Source: Candidatus Omnitrophota bacterium (GTDB lineage Bacteria > Omnitrophota > Gorgyraeia > Duberdicusellales > 4484-171). Taken from it: a stretch of 5,138 nucleotides of DNA. The stretch's first letter is position 1, and each line of letters begins with the position of its first letter. The notes beneath the pieces were generated by a model. That model searched no databases and was not told the origin of the DNA. It worked only from the letters and a program-made list of their open reading frames with translations. The position numbers and the translations under genes were made by a program. Of this stretch, positions 1 to 5,138 are shown one piece after another. Where the stretch lies: the NCBI GenBank assembly GCA_030601015.1, contig JAUVUO010000110.1:1-5138 (forward strand). The letters run 5' to 3'.

Positions 1-2
1 AG

Positions 3-1580
3 TTATTTGCTGAATTAATATCAAAAATTTGGAAATCTACGGGCATGGCTTATAAATATATTCCATTTAATGTGATTCAATCAGGAGGGGGTAATGTAGT
101 TTTAACAGATTTTTATAAAACATTATCCTATGTAACCCCTTTTGAGTTTCTTTATGAATATCAATATTTTATTGATAGATTTCCTGAAGAATTTTTTGAG
201 GGTATTTCTTTAGGTTTGATGTATGGAGAAGAGACCAACGGGTTTTTAATCCAGTTTTTTCAAGATGCCCAATATGATGATGCTAAAAATCAAAGTAGTT
301 ATATTAATGAAATACGTGAAGTTTTGAATAAAATGGAAAAAGGAAAAAACGAGTTGACAACTTTTCCTTTTTCTAGACAGGAGATAAGTGATGGAGGAAA
401 AAATGTTTTATTGAAAAATGCATTAGATGAAGATAAAACGATTGTTATTATGGATAGGGAATACGCTATTACTTCTTCTTTAAGTCCTGCAAATCGCATT
501 GCTTCTTTTTATATAGGCCCGTGTGTTGGTTTAACCTTATATGATAAGACTTTAAAAATTGGGCTAATGGCTCATTATGATGAAGCCATAGATTTAGACT
601 TTTCATTGAGAAAAATTTTAAATGATATGGATATTTTGGGATTTAATCCTCAGGTAGTTGAGGTGTCTATGTTTGGAGGTGATAAAGGATATACTGATTA
701 TATTGTAGAAGGAATAGAATATTGTTTATTGAAGAAAGGTATTGTAGTCAGAGATATGAATAAAGATGTTTATGGAAACCATAGGGTTAGGCATATTCTT
801 CTAGATACGAGAACTGGGGACGTGTTTAACTTAGAAAGGGGGATCTCTTTTAATAATCGGGATTTTATTAAATTAATTGAATTGCATAATGATTTTAAAA
901 TAAAATCCAGTGAGGATAAAAGAGGCATAATTGTTAGAAATAATATTCCTTTTCGAAGTAGAGATCTATCTTTAATTTCAGAAGATAACAATGAAGATGG
1001 AGGCAGCAGTTGGGGAAGACATGATTTTTATGCGATGGAGTCTTTAAGTCAAGATAAGTTATGGCAAGAACTAAAAAAAATACTTAAACACTCGACTGTT
1101 GAAAATAAGTTAAAAAATAAAAAAGGTTCTCAGTTGTTATCAAAATGTATAGTTTGGAGAAATGGTATTTGGGATGATTTAAGAACAAGCAGCATTATAG
1201 ACAGCGTTAAGTCTAACTATTATAATTTTAAAATAGCTTCAAAGGTGAAGTTGCCGATAATAAGACATGCCTGGATAGAGGTTAAGTTAAAAGGCGATGG
1301 CCAGTGGTATGTTTTGGATAGAACAATTGGGCAATTCATTGATGAGAAAGTTATTAAAGCTATCGGAGGAGTGGAAAGGAATAGCAACTTTAATCAGGGA
1401 TTTATTGAAAAGTTTGGGATTGAAACAGAGCAGGATTTTTTAATGGTGTTTAAATCGTTTGATAATAATAAAGGATTTTACGGTTTAAAAGAAGATTATC
1501 CTTTTCGGGGAGAAATAGAATTTGATAATAGAGACGATTCGGTAAATACGGTTAGTTTGTATGGAGATTTTTTTCCATGA
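3..1580 (+). CDS. Large protein (3' part) with CheD-like deamidase domain and transglutaminase-like C-terminus
   Basis: The 5' end is probably outside the window: the frame has no stop between base 3 and the first ATG at 45, and that ATG lacks a convincing ribosome binding site. Residues are numbered from that ATG (511 aa). Residues 1-125 match nothing I recognise. Residues about 131-265 resemble CheD, the chemoreceptor glutamine deamidase: GPCVGLTLYD carries Cys160, and MAHYD puts His177 exactly 17 residues later, the CheD Cys-His spacing. Ser154 sits where CheD has its third active-site residue, Thr. An FGG motif (210-212) and a GDYG-like stretch (DVYGNHRVRH) follow in the CheD order. Near the C-terminus, RHAWIEV (His408) and WYVLDRT (Asp425) resemble the His and Asp strands of transglutaminase-like cysteine peptidases, and Cys368 could be the nucleophile, though its context is atypical. 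No signal peptide or membrane segment is visible in this part. No chemotaxis genes are adjacent, so a classical CheD role is unlikely. The CheD-like call is fairly sure; the second domain is tentative and the substrate unknown. Confidence 0.8.
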   Translation, partial: LFAELISKIWKSTGMAYKYIPFNVIQSGGGNVVLTDFYKTLSYVTPFEFLYEYQYFIDRFPEEFFEGISLGLMYGEETNGFLIQFFQDAQYDDAKNQSSYINEIREVLNKMEKGKNELTTFPFSRQEISDGGKNVLLKNALDEDKTIVIMDREYAITSSLSPANRIASFYIGPCVGLTLYDKTLKIGLMAHYDEAIDLDFSLRKILNDMDILGFNPQVVEVSMFGGDKGYTDYIVEGIEYCLLKKGIVVRDMNKDVYGNHRVRHILLDTRTGDVFNLERGISFNNRDFIKLIELHNDFKIKSSEDKRGIIVRNNIPFRSRDLSLISEDNNEDGGSSWGRHDFYAMESLSQDKLWQELKKILKHSTVENKLKNKKGSQLLSKCIVWRNGIWDDLRTSSIIDSVKSNYYNFKIASKVKLPIIRHAWIEVKLKGDGQWYVLDRTIGQFIDEKVIKAIGGVERNSNFNQGFIEKFGIETEQDFLMVFKSFDNNKGFYGLKEDYPFRGEIEFDNRDDSVNTVSLYGDFFP

Positions 1581-1590
1581 AAAGGGGAGA

Positions 1591-1735
1591 AAAGGGGTCA
1601 AGTCTGTAATCTTGACATTACACTTATTTAATCTATAACAAACTTAAATTTAATGGGATTTTTATTAAATAGTTGATAAAATAAAGATTTTATGATTAGA
1701 ACAATTTAAGTCGAATTAGGTCACGGACATTACAA
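1591..1735. mobile_element. Possible RAYT/REP-type element remnant (end motifs only)
   Basis: Bases 1594-1621 begin GGGGTCAAGTCT and include a small hairpin, GTAAT (1606-1610) paired with ATTAC (1617-1621). From memory, this type of sequence lies at the ends of REP-associated tyrosine transposase (Y1_Tnp) units in many environmental genomes. At 1714-1735 there is AATTAGGTCACGGACATTAC, which recalls the other end type (GGTCACGGAC). Only about 90 AT-rich bases lie between them, with no transposase coding, so this would be a deleted or non-autonomous copy. It starts only 10 bases after the preceding stop codon. The motifs are seen; the assignment is recognition from memory and not proven. Confidence 0.35.
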
Positions 1736-1911
1736 TAAACTTGTAAATTTTTCAACTCGCAAACTCACTAACACTTATACTTATTTATTAATATTTTAAA
1801 ATAGCACTTTAATTATTTTTAATAAGTAATAAAATAAAAATAAATTATATTTGATAATAAAAAAAGGTAGAGTCAAAAGTTTTATGAAAGATTGGATGAA
1901 AACATGAAAGA
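1736..1911. other. Non-coding AT-rich spacer
   Basis: This is the unexplained part of the 667-base gap between the first gene and the lipoprotein gene. It is very AT-rich, with stops in every frame I read. It contains chance-like palindromes such as a 12-base A/T palindrome at 1792-1803. I see no gene, RNA or convincing promoter in it. Confidence 0.5.
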
Positions 1912-1942
1912 ATTCACCACAGAGCTCACAGAGGACACAGAG
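1912..1942 (+). repeat. CACAGAG repeat, left arm of inverted repeat
   Basis: Three CACAGAG units start at 1918, 1927 and 1936, a strict 9-base period. The first 22 bases (1912-1933) match the reverse complement of 2100-2121 at 20 of 22 positions, so the two arms form an inverted repeat around the GxxExxY remnant. This ACCACAGAG/CACAGAG repeat type is widespread in environmental bacterial genomes and, as I recall it, is often found beside GxxExxY genes. Because the period is three codons, it reads as short peptide repeats (TTE-, HRG-like) in any frame, and this often creates spurious gene starts. Confidence 0.8.
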
Positions 1943-2094
1943 TGAAGAGCAATGAATTAATGAAAAAAGTTATCATAGAGGTTCATAAAGTCCAGCTTCT
2001 AACCTATATGAAATTAGCCAAAATAAAAGTCGATTTGCTTATTAACTGTAATGTAAAATTATTGAAAAATGGAATAGAATGATTTATGGTTTAG
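1942..2094 (+). pseudogene. GxxExxY-family protein remnant, internally deleted
   Basis: The frame beginning at GTG 1942 reads NELMKKVIIEVHKV and continues directly into VQLLTYMKLAKIKVDLLIN, then CNVKLLKNGIE before a TGA at 2080-2082; FMV and a TAG at 2092-2094 follow. The first part resembles the start of GxxExxY proteins (NEL..KII....VHK). The second resembles their C-terminus (HKAQLLTYLKL...GLLINFNV..LK.GI.R). Everything between, roughly 80 residues including the GxxExxY motif of a normal protein of about 125 aa, is missing, yet the frame is kept. The TGA falls where the family usually has Arg, just before the expected natural stop, so it looks like a nonsense change. No good ribosome binding site precedes it. 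The family's function is not established; a nuclease-like fold has been suggested. The remnant lies exactly between inverted CACAGAG arms, 3-5 bases from the right arm. Confidence 0.7.
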
Positions 2095-2097
2095 TTT

Positions 2098-2121
2098 TTC
2101 TCTGTGCCCTCTGTGGTGAAT
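2098..2121 (-). repeat. CACAGAG repeat, right arm of inverted repeat
   Basis: On the minus strand this arm reads ATTCACCACAGAG followed by GGCACAGAG and AA: two CACAGAG units with the same 9-base period as the left arm at 1912-1942. The 22 bases 2100-2121 match the left arm in inverted orientation except at two adjacent positions. It begins just after the last stop codon of the GxxExxY remnant, so gene fragment and arms look like one unit of about 210 bases. Confidence 0.8.
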
Positions 2122-2236
2122 GTTTTATTTGTTTGTATTTTTAGGGGGGAGGGAATAAAATTTCGATAAACCCTAAAAATATAGGGGGTTATATAAAAAC
2201 ACAGAAGATATTTTTGATAATACGTAAAATATGTGC

Positions 2237-2242
2237 AGGAGG
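2237..2242 (+). promoter_or_regulatory. Ribosome binding site that fixes the lipoprotein start
   Basis: AGGAGG lies 5 bases upstream of ATG 2248. It overlaps the codons that would follow the alternative in-frame GTG at 2233, so the GTG cannot use it. The start is therefore placed at 2248. Confidence 0.85.
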
Positions 2243-2247
2243 TAAAT

Positions 2248-2694
2248 ATGAATAAACTATACGTATTTTTAATTGCGAGTTTTTTATTTTTAAATGGTTG
2301 CGCTGCAACCACAATGTATAGAGGGGTATTTAAAGAAGATTCTTTTAGCCATATAAAAGAATTTAATGTGGATAAGGAGATCCTTTTTATTTCTTTAATT
2401 GAAGTCTTATGTTTAAGACAGTTTACAATTATTTCAGATGATGAGGAAAAAGGGGTTGTTTTAGCGAAAAGAGTGTTTTTGAAGGATAAGACAAATTATA
2501 ATTTGAATATTCAAGGTAAAATAATACGTGAAAATGAAAATAAGTATATGCTTTCAATCAATACTGTTGAAGCGGTCGAAACGGTTAAAGGGATGAAGAG
2601 AGTATTAAAAAGAGAAAAATTAATTAATGATAAAAAATTTTATGAGAAGTTTTTTTCTGAAATAGAAAACAGTATAAAAAAACGTACTAAGTAA
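2248..2694 (+). CDS. Small outer-membrane-type lipoprotein, function unknown
   Basis: The product is 148 aa from the ATG served by the AGGAGG site; a GTG start 15 bases upstream would overlap that site. Residues 1-18 form a lipoprotein signal peptide: Lys3, a hydrophobic core, then LNGC with Cys18 as the lipidation and signal peptidase II site. Ala at mature position 2 is compatible with sorting to the outer membrane in a diderm. The mature part, about 131 aa, shows the pattern of many small envelope lipoproteins: an amphipathic helix (EILFISLIEVLCLRQF), a strand, an acidic turn (SDDEEKGVV) and several strands, ending in a Lys-rich helix. This recalls BamC/DUF4136-like alpha-beta folds, but I cannot assign a family. 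It stands alone between a degraded GxxExxY unit and a broken TonB receptor gene, so context gives no role. A GATAAT at 2216-2221 could be a -10 element but has no clear -35. Confidence 0.85.
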   Translation: MNKLYVFLIASFLFLNGCAATTMYRGVFKEDSFSHIKEFNVDKEILFISLIEVLCLRQFTIISDDEEKGVVLAKRVFLKDKTNYNLNIQGKIIRENENKYMLSINTVEAVETVKGMKRVLKREKLINDKKFYEKFFSEIENSIKKRTK

Positions 2695-2860
2695 CTCAGT
2701 GGTTTACCTTGATACAAATTTTTTTATTAAATTTATGAATGTAATTTTTTATGTAAAAATGGCTTTAAACTATTTGAAATTTATTTTCTATTGAGAGTTT
2801 TTTTGTATAAATAAACAAGGATTGGCCGATTAATTAGAGTAAAGACATATTTTTTGAATA
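2695..2860. other. AT-rich intergenic spacer upstream of the receptor fragment
   Basis: The three + frames carry multiple stops here, and I found no upstream receptor-like peptide continuing from the fragment at 2861. No strong terminator hairpin is visible after the lipoprotein stop. Confidence 0.5.
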
Positions 2861-3094
2861 ATGTTTTTTAAATTAGGTGAGAATCATTCAAATATGAGGA
2901 TTGCTATTAGAGAAAAAGTCCCAGGGTATACTTTAGTAAACACTATTTTTTTAGTAGAAGACCTTATTGAAAATATGGATATTCGTTTTGGTGTAAATAA
3001 TGTATTTGACAAGAAATACTACTTACCTAGCACTGGTGATTCTGCAGATTATTTGCGTCCGGGGAGAACGTATTATGTAAGCGTGGGCTATTAA
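2861..3094 (+). pseudogene. C-terminal fragment of a TonB-dependent outer membrane receptor
   Basis: The 77-residue frame ends with the classic last strands of a TonB-dependent receptor barrel: VPGYTLVN (residues 20-27), a variable strand, FGVNNVFDKKYY (43-54), then YLRPGRTYYVSVGY (64-77). The terminal Tyr could serve as the aromatic C-terminal residue recognised by the BAM complex. A complete receptor has about 600-900 residues with an N-terminal plug and TonB box. Here a TGA lies just before the ATG (2855-2857), there is no ribosome binding site, and no earlier part of the barrel is visible upstream. It is therefore a deletion remnant and cannot form a transporter. Homology may begin only near residue 12, the first residues being noise. 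The family is clear; the substrate of the parent receptor cannot be told. Confidence 0.85.
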
Positions 3095-3196
3095 TGTATA
3101 CGAAAGTAAAAAAAATAAAGTAGGATGGCGCTGTTATGTAAATAGCACAAGCTTTTGATTTTAAAGGAATTTTTTTCTCAATTTTATAAGGAATTT

Positions 3197-3224
3197 CTGC
3201 CAATGCCTAATTAAATGGTATAAT
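3197..3224 (+). promoter_or_regulatory. Candidate sigma-70 promoter for lapA-cls
   Basis: A perfect TATAAT -10 box lies at 3219-3224. With a 16-base spacer, CTGCCA at 3197-3202 matches the -35 consensus TTGACA at four of six positions. Transcription would start near 3231 and give a leader of about 75 bases before the lapA-like start. A second TATAAT at 3247-3252 lacks a comparable -35. In such AT-rich DNA a perfect -10 can arise by chance, so this is moderate evidence. Confidence 0.5.
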
Positions 3225-3292
3225 ATTTAGTAAAACTAGAAATAAGTATAATGATAATTATATGGTAATTTATTGTTAAAAAATATTATATT

Positions 3293-3302
3293 GGGAGGTG
3301 AT
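3293..3302 (+). promoter_or_regulatory. Strong ribosome binding site of the lapA-like gene
   Basis: GGGAGGTGAT is almost a full complement to the 3' end of 16S rRNA, with the GGAGG core 6 bases before ATG 3305. It fixes the start and contrasts with the cls gene downstream, which has no such site. Confidence 0.85.
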
Positions 3303-3304
3303 TC

Positions 3305-3505
3305 ATGGTTAGACTAAAAAGTATATTTATCGGCTTTATTGTTTGTTTGTGTTTTATAGTTTTATTGCAGAATACTCAAGTTGTGGAAATACGTTTTATA
3401 TTTTGGGAGACATCTATGTCGCGGATTATATTATTTCCTCTTCTAATAGCTATAGGTTTTATTATTGGATTTATTATAGCCAAGAGACGGCGGAAAAGAA
3501 TATAG
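3305..3505 (+). CDS. lapA: LapA-domain inner membrane protein
   Basis: This 66-aa protein has the LapA (DUF1049, formerly YciS) layout: a first membrane segment (about residues 7-21), the family hallmark QNTQVVEIRFIFWE (22-35), a second membrane segment (about 41-59) and a basic tail, KRRRKRI. Its N- and C-termini are expected in the cytoplasm. In Escherichia coli, LapA works with LapB in regulating LpxC turnover and lipopolysaccharide assembly. E. coli LapA is about 100 aa with an extra cytoplasmic part; this short form is typical of many other bacteria, where its role is untested. The cardiolipin synthase gene starts 72 bases downstream on the same strand, suggesting a shared transcript devoted to membrane lipids. 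The family is clear; the symbol follows the domain and does not prove the same function. Confidence 0.85.
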   Translation: MVRLKSIFIGFIVCLCFIVLLQNTQVVEIRFIFWETSMSRIILFPLLIAIGFIIGFIIAKRRRKRI

Positions 3506-3577
3506 AGATTAGTAAAAAATATTTTGAAAACAATGTATTTTTTTAAAGACTGATCAGCAACAATAATTAATTTAATT

Positions 3578-5032
3578 ATGTTCAACCCAGCTTTTGTAAA
3601 TTTTTTGCCTCATATCGGCGGGTTTCTTATTTTATTATTAACAATATTTACTGCGGGGCATGTTGTCATTTTTAAGAGGGATTCCCGAGCCGCGGTTGGT
3701 TGGATTGGAATTATTCTAATTATTCCTTTAATTGGATCAATTCTTTATGTGATATTCGGCATAAACAGAATTAAAAGAAAAGCTATTAGAAAACGTAGGA
3801 ATATTACAAAATTTGGCCGACAAACAACGCCTTTTTTATGTACTATAGAATATTTGAAGGATTTTTTACCGGAACAGCGTACAAATCTTGTACGTTTAGG
3901 CAAAGTTTCAAATCAAGTGACGAGACATTCTTTACTTTGTGGTAATAGTATAGTCCCTTTATTATATGGAGATAATGTTTATCCAAAAATTCTTGAAGCT
4001 ATAAATTGTGCTCAAAGGTCTATTTCTTTAGCAACATATATTTTCAATAATGATATTGTTGGTGATATGTTTATTGATGCTCTTTCTGCAGCTGTTAAAC
4101 GGGGAGTAGATGTGAGAGTTTTAATTGATGATGTAGGGGCTCATCATACTTTTCCTTCTGTAGTTAAAAAGTTGCGGCTTCAAGGCATAAAAACTAAAGT
4201 TTTTATGCCGACAATTGTTCCCTGGTGGATTTCTTCTATAAATTTACGCAACCATAAAAAGATTATTGTTATAGACGGTATAACCGGATTTACCGGCAGC
4301 ATGAATATACAGGAAGGCAATGTTTTAAAAGATAATCCTAGGGAACCTATTAAAGATTTGCATTTTAAAATTACCGGGCCTATTGTCAGGCAATTACAGA
4401 GAACTTTTGTTGAAGACTGGTCTTTTGCTTCCAAAGAAATATTGACAGGTGAAAAGTGGTTTCCTGATATAAAAGAGGAAGGCACTATTATTGCCAGGGC
4501 CATAAATGATGGGCCGGACGAAGATTTTATTAAGCAGCTTAAGATTATTCTTGGGGCTTTAGCTTGCGCGGAAGATTCGGTTCGTATTGTGACTCCATAT
4601 TTTTTGCCGGAATTAGAACTTATTAGCGCAATTAATAGTGCTTTGATGAGAGGGGTAAAGGTTGATGTAGTTCTGCCGGAAAAAAACAATCATAGGATAG
4701 TCAGTTGGGCTAGTATGGCTCAATTATGGCAAATGCTTCAATGGGGATGTAAGGTGTGGATGAATCCTCCACCTTTTGATCATAGCAAGTTAATGGTAGT
4801 TGATAATGCCTGGAGTCTGATTGGTTCAGCCAATTGGGATCCAAGAAGCCTTCGGCTTAATTTTGAATTTAATGTTGAATCTTATTCTCAAGATTTAGCG
4901 AAAGAGTTAAATATTATTATTGATGAAAAGATAAAGAAATCACGTCTTATTACTATTGAGGAAGTTAATAATAGGCCTTTGGCAATAAAGCTTCGAGATG
5001 GTTTTTCCCGCCTTTTTACACCGTATTTATAA
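3578..5032 (+). CDS. cls: Cardiolipin synthase (phospholipase D superfamily)
   Basis: The 484-aa product has the standard cardiolipin synthase length and layout. Two N-terminal membrane segments (about residues 13-32 and 38-61) include the PLDNF-type stretch SRAAVGWIGIILIIPLIGS. Two HKD catalytic motifs follow: H226-K228-D233 with GS at 240-241 and N243, and H402-K404-D409 with GS at 416-417 and N419. Both have identical internal spacing, so the enzyme looks intact. ClsA-type enzymes join two phosphatidylglycerols into cardiolipin and glycerol at the inner membrane; a phosphatidylethanolamine-using (ClsC-type) reaction cannot be excluded. The start is chosen because the membrane segment follows at once and a stop lies at 3551-3553. 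There is no ribosome binding site before ATG 3578 (only A/T-rich sequence), which is odd beside the strong site of the lapA-like gene. Translation may depend on the upstream gene or on an unstructured leader. Confidence 0.95.
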   Translation: MFNPAFVNFLPHIGGFLILLLTIFTAGHVVIFKRDSRAAVGWIGIILIIPLIGSILYVIFGINRIKRKAIRKRRNITKFGRQTTPFLCTIEYLKDFLPEQRTNLVRLGKVSNQVTRHSLLCGNSIVPLLYGDNVYPKILEAINCAQRSISLATYIFNNDIVGDMFIDALSAAVKRGVDVRVLIDDVGAHHTFPSVVKKLRLQGIKTKVFMPTIVPWWISSINLRNHKKIIVIDGITGFTGSMNIQEGNVLKDNPREPIKDLHFKITGPIVRQLQRTFVEDWSFASKEILTGEKWFPDIKEEGTIIARAINDGPDEDFIKQLKIILGALACAEDSVRIVTPYFLPELELISAINSALMRGVKVDVVLPEKNNHRIVSWASMAQLWQMLQWGCKVWMNPPPFDHSKLMVVDNAWSLIGSANWDPRSLRLNFEFNVESYSQDLAKELNIIIDEKIKKSRLITIEEVNNRPLAIKLRDGFSRLFTPYL

Positions 5033-5046
5033 TTTTTAAACTGTTG

Positions 5047-5087
5047 AAAAGAAAAAAAATCATTATTTCTCTGGGATAAAATGATTT
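5047..5087 (-). terminator. Hairpin with T-run, intrinsic terminator in minus orientation
   Basis: AAATCATT at 5057-5064 pairs perfectly with AATGATTT at 5080-5087 across a 15-base loop. Read on the minus strand, the stem is followed by eight T (5059-5052, overlapping the stem end), then C and four T. This is the form of an intrinsic terminator for a gene arriving from the right, outside the window. In the plus direction no T-run follows, so for cls it would be a poor terminator. The stem has only one G/C pair, so it is weak. Confidence 0.4.
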
Positions 5088-5094
5088 GAAATTA

Positions 5095-5110
5095 TATATC
5101 AATTGATATA
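5095..5110. repeat. 16-base perfect palindrome
   Basis: TATATCAATTGATATA is its own reverse complement over 16 bases. It lies 8 bases beyond the hairpin downstream of cls. It could be an operator for a dimeric regulator of the gene to the right. A short A/T-rich palindrome by chance is also possible, although the central TATCAATTGATA is less trivial than pure A/T runs. Confidence 0.45.
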
Positions 5111-5138
5111 AGGATATTTTGTTATGTAAGGATAAGTC

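Noticed and set aside
299..991. Two short minus-strand open frames inside the first gene (299-499 and 770-991)
   Set aside because: Both are antisense to a continuous coding frame with CheD-like motifs and show no domain or start signal.
1779..1827. A/T-rich inverted repeats and a 12-base palindrome at 1792-1803
   Set aside because: Composed of A and T only apart from one pair; expected by chance in sequence this AT-rich.
1912..1942. Possible CRISPR array from the periodic CACAGAG units
   Set aside because: Units are 9 bases apart with no spacers of CRISPR length and no cas genes; this is a short simple repeat.
2171..2186. CCCTA / TAGGG hairpin upstream of the lipoprotein gene
   Set aside because: Five pairs only, no known riboswitch or operator features; may be chance.
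2091..2312. Open frame of 73 codons on the minus strand
   Set aside because: Its end (FTTEGTEKN) is a translation of the CACAGAG repeat and its start overlaps the lipoprotein signal peptide in antisense; no support as a gene.
3130..3146. Hairpin GCTGTT / AATAGC after the receptor fragment
   Set aside because: Only six pairs with one G-T pair and no clean T-run follows; too weak to call a terminator.
3343..3546. Plus-strand frame of 67 codons overlapping the lapA-like gene
   Set aside because: It is the out-of-frame shadow of a recognisable LapA domain and has no ribosome binding site.
4180..4689. Long open frame of 169 codons on the minus strand
   Set aside because: It lies entirely inside the cardiolipin synthase gene, which has both HKD motifs on the plus strand; the minus frame has no recognisable domain.

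Overview
The window is AT-rich and looks like chromosomal DNA of an uncultured or environmental Gram-negative (diderm) bacterium. The diderm reading rests on a lipobox lipoprotein, a TonB-dependent receptor fragment and a lapA-like gene. The CACAGAG-type repeats, a GxxExxY gene remnant and a RAYT-like end motif are common in deltaproteobacterial, planctomycete and Omnitrophota-type genomes, but I cannot fix the phylum from sequence alone.

Layout: (1) 1-1580, the 3' part of a large + strand gene. Its frame is open to the left window edge. It carries a CheD-like deamidase domain with correctly spaced Cys and His, followed by a C-terminal segment resembling a transglutaminase-like His/Asp core. 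(2) 1581-2247, a 667-base stretch without an intact gene. It holds a RAYT/REP-like end motif, then a short remnant of a GxxExxY-family gene whose middle is deleted, bracketed by inverted CACAGAG repeats. (3) 2248-2694, a small lipoprotein with a strong ribosome binding site. (4) 2861-3094, the isolated C-terminal end of a TonB-dependent receptor. (5) 3197-5032, a promoter-like site followed by a lapA-like membrane gene and a complete cardiolipin synthase gene, probably one transcript. (6) 5033-5138, a hairpin with a T-run in minus-strand terminator orientation and a 16-base perfect palindrome.

The lapA-cls pair is ordinary envelope housekeeping. The middle third is a small graveyard of mobile or degraded DNA. 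The part most likely to be undescribed is the first protein, which joins two domain types that can both act on protein glutamine side chains (CheD-type deamidation and transglutaminase-type chemistry). Its N-terminal part lies outside the window.
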